A stretch of DNA of 64,000 nt from Rossellomorea sp. BNER. GTDB taxonomy: Bacteria; Bacillota; Bacilli; Bacillales; Bacillaceae_B. Positions 52,380 through 60,753 of the stretch are shown piece after piece. A program made the position numbers and the translations under genes. Where the stretch lies: NCBI GenBank assembly GCA_024213275.1, contig JANAVG010000001.1:424526-488525 (forward strand). Direction: 5' to 3'. The notes beneath the pieces are model-generated. The model was given only the letters and a program-made list of their open reading frames with translations. It was not told the origin of the DNA and did no database searches. How positions within the stretch are numbered: the stretch's first letter is position 1; each line of letters opens with the position of its first letter.

Positions 52380-52503
52380 AAGGTGCTAGGTACTGGTCAA
52401 AATGTACCTGACACCTTTCATTTATATATCGACTTTTGGTACCTGGTACAATTCCGCTCTTTTGTACCTGGCACAAATCACCGTTTTTGTACCTGGTACC
52501 TTC
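52380..52503. repeat. REP-like palindromes right of the RAYT gene
   Basis: GGTGCTAGGTAC ... GTACCTGACACC forms one hairpin. Three further units TTTGGTACCTGGTAC, CTTTTGTACCTGGCAC and TTTTTGTACCTGGTACC follow. The right end abuts the thiolase stop. Confidence 0.82.
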
Positions 52504-52517
52504 AAAGCGCACTTCCC

Positions 52518-53669
52518 TTATCCCAGCCTCTCAATAATTGTTGCATTAGCCATTCCATGCCCTTCACACATCGTTTGTAATCCGAAGCGTCCGCCTGTTC
52601 GTTCTAATTCATGCATCATGGTGACCATAATTCGTGCACCGCTCGCTCCTAATGGATGACCTAGTGCAATTGCTCCTCCAATTGGGTTCAGTTTAGCCGG
52701 ATCTGCACCCGTTTCCTTTAACCAAGCTAATGGGACAGGTGCGAAGGCTTCATTTACTTCGAAAATATCGATATCCTCTAGTGACAGCCCTGATTTTTTC
52801 AGCACTTTTTCTGTCGCAGGAATAGGTCCAGTGAGCATTAATGTAGGATCTGAACCAACCACTACTCGAGTATGAACTTTGAATCGTGGTTTTAGGCCTA
52901 TTTCTATCGCCTTTTCTTTATTCATTAGCAACAACGCCGCTGCCCCATCACTTATCTGGCTTGAGTTCCCCGCATGGATCACTCCGTCCTCTTGAAAAAC
53001 AGGATTTAATCCTGCTAATGCATCCACAGTAGTTTCTTTTCTAGGTCCTGAATCTTCTTTAACAACCGTTGAAGTCCCATCATCTAGAGTGACTTCTAAA
53101 GGCATGATTTCTTTTGAAAAATATCCTTCCGCTTGGGCTTTTAATGCCTTTTGGTGACTTTCCCAGGAAAATTGGTCGAGGTCTTTTCTGCTAAAGCCAT
53201 ACTTTTTTGCAATTCTTTCAGCCGATAGACCTTGATGAATCACCTCAAAACGATTTCTTAACTTTTCACTAAAAGGAGCTCCTTGATAGTTCGAGGCAAT
53301 CGGGACCCGCGACATATTTTCAACCCCTCCAGCGATAACGATATCCATATCGCCGGCTAAAATCGCTTGTGCACCGAAATGAACAGCTTGTTGACTTGAG
53401 CCGCATTGACGATCAATGGTGATTCCCGGAACTTCTATAGGAAGACCGGCAATTAGAGCTGAGACTCTGGCAATATCACCTGCTTGTTCTCCAGATTGAG
53501 TAACACACCCTAGAATGACATCTTCTATTAAAGCAGGATCGATCCCCGAACGCTTCACAAGCTCCTTCAATACTTCCCCTGCCAAATCATCCGGTCTGAT
53601 ATTCTTTAGTAGCCCCTTTTTTCTTCCGACCGGTGAACGTACTCCATCAACAATAACGACTTCTCTCAT
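52518..53669 (-). CDS. Thiolase family protein (acetyl-CoA C-acyltransferase)
   Basis: 383-aa thiolase: nucleophile Cys89 in IDRQCGSSQQAV, NEAFAPVPLAW, catalytic His in GGAIALGHPLGASGARI and the second Cys in TMCEGHGMA. Typical length. It either condenses two acetyl-CoA or, more likely here, cleaves 3-ketoacyl-CoA at the end of beta-oxidation. It follows the acyl-CoA dehydrogenase by 14 bases with RBS AAAGGGAGG, so both act in fatty acid degradation. Confidence 0.92.
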   Translation of the reverse strand: MREVVIVDGVRSPVGRKKGLLKNIRPDDLAGEVLKELVKRSGIDPALIEDVILGCVTQSGEQAGDIARVSALIAGLPIEVPGITIDRQCGSSQQAVHFGAQAILAGDMDIVIAGGVENMSRVPIASNYQGAPFSEKLRNRFEVIHQGLSAERIAKKYGFSRKDLDQFSWESHQKALKAQAEGYFSKEIMPLEVTLDDGTSTVVKEDSGPRKETTVDALAGLNPVFQEDGVIHAGNSSQISDGAAALLLMNKEKAIEIGLKPRFKVHTRVVVGSDPTLMLTGPIPATEKVLKKSGLSLEDIDIFEVNEAFAPVPLAWLKETGADPAKLNPIGGAIALGHPLGASGARIMVTMMHELERTGGRFGLQTMCEGHGMANATIIERLG

Positions 53670-53683
53670 GTTAACCTCCCTTT

Positions 53684-54829
53684 CTATAACCCTAAATTTT
53701 TGGCAATAATCGTTTTCATGATTTCATTTGTTCCTGCATAAATACTTGCTACTGGAATGTCCCGGTATCTTCTTGCAATCTTATATTCTTCCATATACCC
53801 ATAACCGCCATGAAGCTGCATACATTGTGTCGCAATATTTCTTGCAGTTTCCGTCAACTTCCATTTTGCCATCGATACTTTGGTAACAACATTTTTGCCA
53901 CCCATATGTTCCACAATTAGTCGATCTAAAAAAGCTCTGCCCATTTCCACTTCAGTTGCCATCTCGGCAATTTTAAATTGTGTGTTTTGAAACTGGCTAA
54001 TAGTTCTTCCAAAGGCTTCCCTACTCTTTACATACTCTATCGTCATTTCCAGCATCTCCTCAGATGCAGCTTGTGCTGCAATCGCTACAACCAAGCGCTC
54101 TTGCTGGAGTTTATCCATCATGTAAAGAAATCCTTTCCCTTCTTCACCAAGAAGGTTCTCTTTAGGAACCTTGCAATCTTCAAAAATTAATTCTGCCGTA
54201 TCCTGACAATGAAGACCGACTTTATCTAGCTTCCTTCCACGGGAAAACCCTGGGTGGTCTCGCTCGATTACGAGTAGACTCACACCTTTATGTTTTGGAC
54301 GAATGCTTGTGTCTGTTTTACAAGCAACAATAACGAGATCGGCATGGATTCCATTGGTAATAAACGTTTTTTGTCCATTTACAACATAGTGATCACCTTC
54401 AAGCTTTGCGGTAGTTTTAATATTTGCTAAATCAGACCCCGTTCCAGGTTCGGTCATGGCAATCGCGGTAATCGTTTTACCCGTTGTACACGATGGAAGC
54501 CAACGTTTTTTTTGTTCTGCCGTCCCAAATGCCGTGATATAGGGAACAACGATATCATTGTGTAGTCCGACACCAACTAACCCTGATCCCACGCGTTCCA
54601 ACTCTTCATTAATGACAACAGAATATCCCCAATCCACTTCACTGCCACCGTATTTCTCATCAATATCAGGACAAAGAAATCCTTGCTCCCCCATTTTCGT
54701 CCAAAATGTTCTTGGAATCATGCGATCCGTTTCCCACTTTTCATAATAGGGAAAAGCTTCTTTCTCTAAAAATTTTCGCAAGGACATTCGAAAGATATCA
54801 TGTTCTTCCTGTAAGTATGGATGGTTCAT
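53684..54829 (-). CDS. Acyl-CoA dehydrogenase, long-chain type
   Basis: 381-aa FAD enzyme. AMTEPGTGSDLANIKTTA and GQKTFITNG form the FAD/substrate core. C-terminal QLHGGYGYMEEY and the final YAGTNEIMKTIIAKNLGL match the long-chain/isovaleryl group, where the catalytic Glu sits in the LQQERLVVA helix instead of the YEGT position. First enzyme of the acyl-CoA dehydrogenase-thiolase operon. RBS AAAAGGAGA. The 54830-55026 gap shows no obvious operator. Confidence 0.92.
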   Translation of the reverse strand: MNHPYLQEEHDIFRMSLRKFLEKEAFPYYEKWETDRMIPRTFWTKMGEQGFLCPDIDEKYGGSEVDWGYSVVINEELERVGSGLVGVGLHNDIVVPYITAFGTAEQKKRWLPSCTTGKTITAIAMTEPGTGSDLANIKTTAKLEGDHYVVNGQKTFITNGIHADLVIVACKTDTSIRPKHKGVSLLVIERDHPGFSRGRKLDKVGLHCQDTAELIFEDCKVPKENLLGEEGKGFLYMMDKLQQERLVVAIAAQAASEEMLEMTIEYVKSREAFGRTISQFQNTQFKIAEMATEVEMGRAFLDRLIVEHMGGKNVVTKVSMAKWKLTETARNIATQCMQLHGGYGYMEEYKIARRYRDIPVASIYAGTNEIMKTIIAKNLGL

Positions 54830-55026
54830 TGAAATCTCTCCTTTTGGGCATATAGTAAATGGTACATTTTATGCCATTACTACCTTAATCTATCGAAAGG
54901 ACATTTATTATTTTTTGACAAAAAGTTTTTTTGCTTATTACTTATATTGTAACGGAAAACTTAATTAATTATTAGAATATTTTAAAATATCTAACAAACA
55001 ACAGTAGCCCTTATAAAAATAAAATA

Positions 55027-55056
55027 AGGATGACCTATATAAAATTAGGTCATCCT
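55027..55056 (-). terminator. Terminator of the mur operon
   Basis: AGGATGACCTA/TAGGTCATCCT 11-bp perfect stem followed by a T-rich tail on the minus strand. Confidence 0.88.
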
Positions 55057-55070
55057 CATTTCCAATACTT

Positions 55071-56081
55071 TTATCTTCTAAAGGTTATTTTTTGTCCTGA
55101 ATTCATTAAATCAAGTAATGGCAAATCGCTTTCGTTTATTTTTCCAATAACGTTAACCGCAGAATTTGCCTTTAGATTACGTTTCACTAATTGAATTTCA
55201 CCACGATAACGTCCATATTCATCATTATCTTGAGTAATGGCCCCCCGAAGGCGCTCATGCGTGTTACTAGGGGCAACATTCCCTTTTGTTCTAGTATCTA
55301 ATAACCTTAAGACATCCCTTCCCGGGTCAGGACGGAGCTGGTAGTCACCTTTCAACTCAGCATCCCCTGTGTATCCCAGTTCAATGACACCTTCATGATC
55401 GAATCGTGTTAGTTTCCCAAGCAGTTCATTTGAAAAGTCAGGATCACCTATGAATATTCCCTCTACCCCTAAGCTATTTAATTCAATGGCACTTAGGTAA
55501 GGGTCCGTCATCCGATGATCTTCTAATGTTGGCAATCCCTTATATAATGGACCCCTTTTTTCACGATCCCCTGGAACAAAAGCATATACTGGTATTTTAA
55601 ACTCGTCAAACATCTTCTGTTGAACGATAAATGACGAATAATCTAATCCTGTTTCCGGTCTTGGATAAAAATTATGCCAAGCAATGAGGTTCTCAGGGTC
55701 TAACCCTAAATCTAGCCATTCCTTAACTTCCTTTAAGCTTAGTGTACTTGCGTTAATGGCTAGTTTAAATGTTTTTGATAAATTTACTACCTCTTCAGAA
55801 GTAAATTCATCATCTAAACGAATCGCTTTTACACCTAGCTCCCTTAAAGCTTCTAAGGAGGAAACACCTAATACTTCCGGGGTTTTATGGGAAACATCAG
55901 CATAGACATCGAAATCATTTTCGTTAAACAATGATAATAGCTCACGAGCTCTATCCATTAAGATTCCAGATTCTTCAGGAATATGAAAAGAAGTAAAGGC
56001 ATTTCGTATTCCTAACTTTGCGGCCCTACAGATTTGCTTTTCTGCAAATTCATCAGATAAATAAACAGATAGGCCAATCAT
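55071..56081 (-). CDS. mupG: MupG-like 6-phospho-N-acetylmuramidase (DUF871)
   Basis: 336-aa protein of the DUF871 family: an N-terminal TIM-barrel (IGLSVYLSDEFAEKQICRAA, then AIRLDDEF and LIAWHNFYPRPETGLDY) plus a C-terminal cyclophilin-like domain. In Staphylococcus aureus the family member MupG splits intracellular MurNAc-6P-GlcNAc. The location behind murP (4-base overlap) fits the same role: the PTS imports the disaccharide as a 6-phosphate, MupG cleaves it and MurQ removes the lactyl group. Confidence 0.87.
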   Translation of the reverse strand: MIGLSVYLSDEFAEKQICRAAKLGIRNAFTSFHIPEESGILMDRARELLSLFNENDFDVYADVSHKTPEVLGVSSLEALRELGVKAIRLDDEFTSEEVVNLSKTFKLAINASTLSLKEVKEWLDLGLDPENLIAWHNFYPRPETGLDYSSFIVQQKMFDEFKIPVYAFVPGDREKRGPLYKGLPTLEDHRMTDPYLSAIELNSLGVEGIFIGDPDFSNELLGKLTRFDHEGVIELGYTGDAELKGDYQLRPDPGRDVLRLLDTRTKGNVAPSNTHERLRGAITQDNDEYGRYRGEIQLVKRNLKANSAVNVIGKINESDLPLLDLMNSGQKITFRR

Positions 56082-57436
56082 TCGAATTCACTCGCCATTT
56101 CGTCATTAAATCCGAAGAGATAGGTGAGAATAAACCCTGCTGCATAGGCAATTAGAAGGCCGATAATATAGAATATAATTTCTCCTGCATTTACTAAGAA
56201 AATGAGTGGAATTCCTGAAACTCCTATTGCAAATGTAGCCACATCAAAATATGCTTGAAATGCTCCTCCAAAACCAGCACCAAGACATGCCGTTAAAAAT
56301 GGTCTTCCTAATGGTAGGGTAACTCCAAAGATCAATGGTTCACCAATTCCAAGAATTCCCGCTGGTAACGCTCCCCCAACGGCCCTTTTTAATTTTTTCT
56401 TTTTCGTTTTCATAAAGATGGCGAAAGCGGCCCCTACTTGACCGGCTCCACCCATTGCCAGAATCGGAAGTAATGGATCGTCTCCAAGGGAATTAATCAA
56501 TTCAAGGTGAACAGGTGTCAATCCTTGATGCAGACCCGTCACTACCAATGGAAGGAAGGTAGCACCCAGCACAAAACCAGCTACAAGTCCGCCAACATCA
56601 ATGAGAGATAGCAGTCCCTGAGTAATGATATCAGATATAAATCCTCCAATTGGCATAAAGACGCTATACGTCAATAATCCGGTAACTAATAAAGCAATCG
56701 TTGGTGTGAAAATTATATCAATGGCTTGAGGCATAATTTTTCGTACATTCTTCTCAACAAAAGCCATAAAAATAGCAGCAATTAAAACACCGATTAAACC
56801 GCCTCTGCCTGGTAGTAAATTCTCTCCAAATAAAGCAACATCACCTATAGCTGGATTAATGATTAATATCCCCGCTAAACCACCTAATGCGGGCGATCCG
56901 CCAAACTCTTTCGCCGCATTTACCCCTACAAGTATGCCTAGATATCCAAATAAACCGCTTCCAATAATCGATAGAATCATGACTAATTGGGACTCGCCGT
57001 TTAACCATCCTGCCTGCACAAAGAACTTCGTGAAACCAGTGATGAGTCCAGAAGCAATAAGTGCTGGGATAAGTGGAATGAAAATATTGGCAATCCGTCG
57101 TAGAAGTAACTTAAATGGGGTACTGTTCTTTTTCTTCAATTCGTTCTTCTGTTCTGAAGCACGAGCTTTCAAGTCAATTTCTCCGGATTCATTTGCGACA
57201 AGCTTCCCAAATTCTTCGGTAACTTTATTGACTTTACCTGGACCTAAAATGATTTGATAGGTTTCATCTTCTACAAAACCTAGTACTCCATCAATCTTTT
57301 TAATCGTTTCTTTATTAATTTGTTGATCATCATATACCTTAATACGAAGTCTAGTCATGCAATTTTCATAGCTTGCAATGTTGTCTGCACCGCCGAACTG
57401 CTCTAGAATTTTTCTCGCTAGTTCTTGATTGCTCAT
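56078..57436 (-). CDS. murP: PTS transporter subunit IIBC, MurNAc-type
   Basis: 452 aa. The EIIB domain (1-80) has the phospho-Cys in YENCMTRLRIKVYD. A linker (KARASEQKNELKKKNS) leads to a hydrophobic EIIC domain (about 105-445) with GIGEPLIFGVTLPLG. No EIIA is present, so it must borrow a general glucose-type EIIA. Context of murQ, murR and mupG assigns MurNAc or MurNAc-GlcNAc. RBS AAAGGGGA. Confidence 0.9.
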   Translation of the reverse strand: MSNQELARKILEQFGGADNIASYENCMTRLRIKVYDDQQINKETIKKIDGVLGFVEDETYQIILGPGKVNKVTEEFGKLVANESGEIDLKARASEQKNELKKKNSTPFKLLLRRIANIFIPLIPALIASGLITGFTKFFVQAGWLNGESQLVMILSIIGSGLFGYLGILVGVNAAKEFGGSPALGGLAGILIINPAIGDVALFGENLLPGRGGLIGVLIAAIFMAFVEKNVRKIMPQAIDIIFTPTIALLVTGLLTYSVFMPIGGFISDIITQGLLSLIDVGGLVAGFVLGATFLPLVVTGLHQGLTPVHLELINSLGDDPLLPILAMGGAGQVGAAFAIFMKTKKKKLKRAVGGALPAGILGIGEPLIFGVTLPLGRPFLTACLGAGFGGAFQAYFDVATFAIGVSGIPLIFLVNAGEIIFYIIGLLIAYAAGFILTYLFGFNDEMASEFE

Positions 57437-57457
57437 TTCTAAAATCCCCTTTCTCCC

Positions 57458-58315
57458 CTAAAGTTTTTTCAATGTATGGATCGATTCACGAGTACGATCA
57501 ATATACGTGACCGTATCCTCATATCGTGAAGCTGATAACCCTAGAAATAAGACATCTATCATAAACAGCTGTGCAAGGCGCGAGGATGTCGCTCCACTTC
57601 TAAATGGTGCCTCACGTGTGAAAGAAGTGTGCAAGGAAATATCAGCAATATTAGCAACTTTAGAGCCCCCATATTTTGTTAAACTAATGGTTTTCGCCCC
57701 TTTTTCCTTCGCAAGCTTCAAGACCTTGGCTACTTCGTCTGTTTCACCTGAATAAGAAATTCCAAAAACAACATCATCTTCACTCGAATTTGCGATTAAG
57801 GTGGCAACTAAATGTAAATCTGAAAAAGCGGTCGCATTCTTTTTGATCCTTAAAAATTTCTGCTGTGCATCAAGCGAAATGATGTGAGAAGCACCGATTC
57901 CAAATAGATGAATGTTATTTGCCTTTTCAAGGACATGAATCGCATTTTGAACCATTTCTTCTTGGATCAGTTCAGCTGTTTCATTGATACTTTGAATACT
58001 ATTCGTTCTTGACTTTTCGATGATCGAGTATAGTGATTCATTTGCGGAAATATCCCGGTAGCCTGTTGAATCATCTTTATTGGCCAAATCCCCTGCAATC
58101 CTAACCTTTAATTCAGTAAAACGCTTTATTCCAAGTGATTTACACAGTCTGATGACAGCCGCCGCACTTGTGTTCGACTTGTCAGCAAGCTCGGCTGTTG
58201 TAAATTTGATGACCTTCCTTGGATGATCAAGAATGTATTCAGCGATCTTCCGTTCTGAACTAGGGAGCTCGTCAATCAAATTAGATATCATTTTTAGTGT
58301 TCCTTTTACCTGCAT
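57458..58315 (-). CDS. murR: RpiR/MurR family transcriptional regulator
   Basis: 285 aa: N-terminal HTH_6 domain (SSERKIAEYILDHPRKVIKF, NTSAAAVIRLCKSLGI) and a C-terminal SIS domain (HLFGIGASHIISLDAQQKFL, GISYSGETDEVAKVL) that probably binds MurNAc-6-phosphate. It sits between murQ and murP. The TGAAAT-TAT-ATTTCA palindrome over the murQ -35 box is its likely operator. Confidence 0.9.
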   Translation of the reverse strand: MQVKGTLKMISNLIDELPSSERKIAEYILDHPRKVIKFTTAELADKSNTSAAAVIRLCKSLGIKRFTELKVRIAGDLANKDDSTGYRDISANESLYSIIEKSRTNSIQSINETAELIQEEMVQNAIHVLEKANNIHLFGIGASHIISLDAQQKFLRIKKNATAFSDLHLVATLIANSSEDDVVFGISYSGETDEVAKVLKLAKEKGAKTISLTKYGGSKVANIADISLHTSFTREAPFRSGATSSRLAQLFMIDVLFLGLSASRYEDTVTYIDRTRESIHTLKKL

Positions 58316-58338
58316 CGAAACCCCTTACCTTTCATGGA

Positions 58339-59238
58339 CTATCTTTCAATGGCTAGTCTTACATATCCATTTGCATCCTCAAGTCGACTCATCGCTTCTT
58401 CAAAATCACAATTTAAAGTAATCATAACGATTGATGGTTTTACTTCATTATTTGCCTTCTTTAAAGTAGCAACGGCTGTTTCATATTCAACCCCAGTGAT
58501 ACTTTGGATCATACCAATGGCACGCTGTTCAAGTTTAAAGTTACTTATGTTTACATCAACCATTAGATTTCCATAAGCCTTTCCAAGTTTGATCATGGAT
58601 GCTGTAGAGATCATATTGAGTACAAGTTTTTGAGCCGTCCCAGCTTTTAAACGAGTGGACCCTGTTAATACTTCTGGTCCAACAATGACCTCAATTACAT
58701 GTTTTGCCTCTTTAGAAATTTTGGCATTTTCATTACAAGAAAGAGCTACTGTATTTGCACCCAATTCTCTTGCATAACGAAGTCCTCCAATGACATAAGG
58801 TGTACGTCCACTAGCGGCAATTCCAATAACCGTATCATTAGGTGTTAGTCCTATCTCTTGTAAATCCGTTTTCCCAAACTCTTCTTTATCTTCTGCACCT
58901 TCAACCGCTTTTACAAACGCCTTTTCCCCACCTGCAATTAAACCAACTACCAGTTCAGGGTCAACACTGAAGGTTGGTGGACATTCGACAGCATCTAACA
59001 CGCCCAAACGACCACTTGTTCCTGCTCCCAAATAAATGAGTCTGCCACCTTGAGAAATGGAACGAACCACCTCATCCACGACCGCCTCGATTTCCGGTAG
59101 AACCTTTTGAACAGCTACAGCTACCTTTTGATCCTCTTCATTAATCATTTGAAGAATATCACCTGTGCTTGCGATATCAATCTTAAGCGTATTCTGATTT
59201 ACTTTTTCTGTAGATAATCCTGAGAAATTTTCTTGCAT
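58339..59238 (-). CDS. murQ: N-acetylmuramic acid 6-phosphate etherase
   Basis: 299-aa SIS-domain lyase that cleaves the D-lactyl ether of MurNAc-6P to GlcNAc-6P. Signatures: LIYLGAGTSGRLGVLDAVECPP (active-site Glu in DAVECPP), VEGAEDKEEFG with the second Glu, and GIAASGRTPYVIGGL. The C-terminal three-helix segment is conserved. First gene of the murQ-murR-murP-mupG operon. RBS AGGAGGG. Promoter, operator and a cre-like site lie upstream. Confidence 0.95.
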   Translation of the reverse strand: MQENFSGLSTEKVNQNTLKIDIASTGDILQMINEEDQKVAVAVQKVLPEIEAVVDEVVRSISQGGRLIYLGAGTSGRLGVLDAVECPPTFSVDPELVVGLIAGGEKAFVKAVEGAEDKEEFGKTDLQEIGLTPNDTVIGIAASGRTPYVIGGLRYARELGANTVALSCNENAKISKEAKHVIEVIVGPEVLTGSTRLKAGTAQKLVLNMISTASMIKLGKAYGNLMVDVNISNFKLEQRAIGMIQSITGVEYETAVATLKKANNEVKPSIVMITLNCDFEEAMSRLEDANGYVRLAIER

Positions 59239-59255
59239 TTATTGAACCCTCCTGA

Positions 59256-59269
59256 TGAATGCGTTTACA
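59256..59269. promoter_or_regulatory. Candidate cre (CcpA) site in the murQ leader
   Basis: TGAATGCGTTTACA matches the cre consensus with one mismatch. It lies between the murQ transcription start and its start codon, a roadblock-type position. Confidence 0.55.
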
Positions 59270-59286
59270 GATTATTAATTACCTAT

Positions 59287-59316
59287 ATTATAATCATTAC
59301 TGAAATTATATTTCAA
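59287..59316 (-). promoter_or_regulatory. murQ promoter with overlapping MurR-type operator
   Basis: TATAAT (59287-59292), 18-base spacer, TTGAAA (59311-59316) on the minus strand. The perfect palindrome TGAAAT-TAT-ATTTCA (59301-59315) covers the spacer and -35 box. From 59317 to 59453 nothing further is seen. Confidence 0.65.
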
Positions 59317-59453
59317 CATTTTATTTATATTCTTAAAATATATTTTTAGAACGGTGTTTATTTTCCTTCAATCTAAAAAGGATATAGCCTGATTTCCCAA
59401 GGTTTGTTTTTAACTTAAACGTCAATCTTTAAAAAAATATTTCAAATAGAAAA

Positions 59454-59505
59454 CGGAGAGTTGATTAAGGGCAATAGCATGCCTAAACTCTTAATCAACT
59501 CTCCG
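59454..59505. terminator. Perfect 16-bp inverted repeat left of the toxin-antitoxin locus
   Basis: CGGAGAGTTGATTAAG and CTTAATCAACTCTCCG with a 20-base loop. On the minus strand TTTTC follows, so it may stop transcription coming from the right. No gene ends directly at it. Confidence 0.65.
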
Positions 59506-59529
59506 TTGGGTATTGTATATAATGACATA

Positions 59530-59712
59530 AGAAATCTTTTATGGTATCTTTTAGGTAGATGGACATACTATTAAAAAGAAGAGCTGAATGTTCCACCATT
59601 CAACCCTTCAGTACAATAGAAATTCCCTGTATAGGGAGAAGGCTCAAAACCCGAGTGGGCCCTAGTGCAGAACCACCCTACGCCTGCAAGCTAATGGGGT
59701 GGTTTATTTTTC
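59530..59712 (+). ncRNA. Predicted antisense antitoxin RNA, about 180 nt
   Basis: A TATAAT box at 59518-59523 (weak -35) could start a plus-strand RNA at about 59530. It would end at the hairpin AACCACCC/GGGTGGTT (59671-59704) with tail TTTATTTTT. It is complementary to the 3' region of the toxin mRNA (59570-59712), the tail-to-tail overlap known from B. subtilis bsrG/SR4 and txpA/RatA. No ORF. The exact 5' end is a guess. Confidence 0.5.
59573..59608 (-). terminator. Terminator of the toxin mRNA
   Basis: Minus strand AAGGGTTGAATG pairs with CATTCAGCTCTT (12 bp including G-U pairs), followed by CTTTTTAAT. It lies about 95 bases past the toxin stop, giving an mRNA of about 290 nt. Confidence 0.65.
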
Positions 59713-59793
59713 GTCTTTCCGAAAAGACAAAATCGCAATCACAAGCAACGAAAAACTAATCGTCAGTGTCAATGCCTCTGCAATGGTAATCAA
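59704..59793 (-). CDS. Small hydrophobic toxin-like peptide (holin-like, type I TA)
   Basis: 29-aa peptide from a TTG at 59793, with RBS GAAAGGGGGTGAAG directly upstream. It begins MITIAEALTL, continues as one hydrophobic helix, and ends LSFRKDEK. This pattern (polar start with E-A-L, single membrane helix, basic tail) is that of the holin-like toxin family of Firmicutes type I systems. A -10 box lies at 59868-59873, a structured 3' UTR follows the stop, and a convergent antisense RNA is predicted. The peptide would act on the membrane. Confidence 0.7.
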   Translation of the reverse strand: MITIAEALTLTISFSLLVIAILSFRKDEK

Positions 59794-59867
59794 GGCTTCA
59801 CCCCCTTTCTTTCAGGGAATGAAAGCCCTTCACCCTAGAGAACATCATGGCTATTGTACTTATTAAA

Positions 59868-59873
59868 ATTATA
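59868..59873 (-). promoter_or_regulatory. -10 box of the toxin gene
   Basis: TATAAT on the minus strand; the -35 region is weak. The expected mRNA start is about 59861, leaving a leader of about 68 bases. Confidence 0.45.
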
Positions 59874-59915
59874 GCATAATCATCGATCCCGACCTAATTT
59901 TTCCCAAAATTCGAT

Positions 59916-59957
59916 AAAAAACAGCGCATTCATTTTAGACAAATTAAACGCACTGTT
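59916..59957 (-). terminator. Terminator of the SDR gene
   Basis: AACAGTGCGT pairs with ATGCGCTGTT (with G-U pairs) and is followed by T6 on the minus strand. Confidence 0.65.
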
Positions 59958-59973
59958 TCTAACTATTTTGTCC

Positions 59974-60741
59974 TTATTTAGGTTGCATCCGAATCGCACC
60001 ATCCAGACGAATCGTATCACCATTGAGCATTGGGTTTTCAATAATGCTTTGGACCAGCTGGGCATATTCAGATGGGTAGCCTAACCTAGGAGGGAACGGA
60101 ACCATTTCTCCTAGGGAACTTCGAGCTTCTTCCGGAAGTGCATCAAACATTGGTGTGTGAAACAGCCCAGGTGCAATCGATATAACGCGAATTCCCTTTG
60201 TCGCTAGTTCACGGGCAATTGGAAGGGTCATACCGACAATCCCTCCCTTTGATGCTGAGTAAGTAGCTTGCACAATTTGCCCATCAAAAGCTGCTACAGA
60301 AGCAGTATTAATAATGACCCCGCGTTCTCCTTCTTCATTTTCCTTATTGGAAACCATTCGCTCGGTTGCTAATCGTATTACATTAAATGTTCCAATCAAG
60401 TTTACCGAAATCACTTTTGTAAAATCTTCAAGAGAGTGTGTTCCTTTTCGGCTCAACACTTTTTGTGCTACCACAACACCAGCACAGTTGACAACCGTAT
60501 TGATAGGGCCAAGCTTTTCTATTCCTTCGTCGAGAGCATTTCTGACATCGTCTTCATCCGTCACATCTGCCTTTACAAAATGAACGGCTTCGCCTAACTC
60601 TTCCTGAAGCTGTTTCCCCTTTTCTATTGACACATCTATAACCAATGCTTTACCACCATGCCTAACGATATGCCTTACTGTTGCTTGCCCAAGACCTGAG
60701 GCTCCTCCTGTTACCATCGCACAACTGTTTTTGATATTCAT
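59974..60741 (-). CDS. Short-chain dehydrogenase, 3-hydroxyacyl-CoA dehydrogenase type
   Basis: 255-aa SDR: NAD motif VTGGASGLGQATVRH (TGxxxGxG), VVNCAG (NxAG), Ser in INTASVAAFDG, and catalytic YSASKGG. The order and the C-terminal FPPRLGYPSEYAQLVQSII resemble type II 3-hydroxyacyl-CoA dehydrogenase (HSD17B10-like), so a role in short- or branched-chain acyl-CoA oxidation is likely. It follows the DinB-like gene by 12 bases with RBS GGAGGTAGAAGG. Confidence 0.87.
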   Translation of the reverse strand: MNIKNSCAMVTGGASGLGQATVRHIVRHGGKALVIDVSIEKGKQLQEELGEAVHFVKADVTDEDDVRNALDEGIEKLGPINTVVNCAGVVVAQKVLSRKGTHSLEDFTKVISVNLIGTFNVIRLATERMVSNKENEEGERGVIINTASVAAFDGQIVQATYSASKGGIVGMTLPIARELATKGIRVISIAPGLFHTPMFDALPEEARSSLGEMVPFPPRLGYPSEYAQLVQSIIENPMLNGDTIRLDGAIRMQPK

Positions 60742-60753
60742 CCTTCTACCTCC

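Noticed and set aside
53684..54829. Inactive acyl-CoA dehydrogenase because YAGT lacks the usual catalytic Glu
   Set aside because: The long-chain/isovaleryl group carries its catalytic Glu in another helix (LQQERL here), so the absence is normal for the subfamily.
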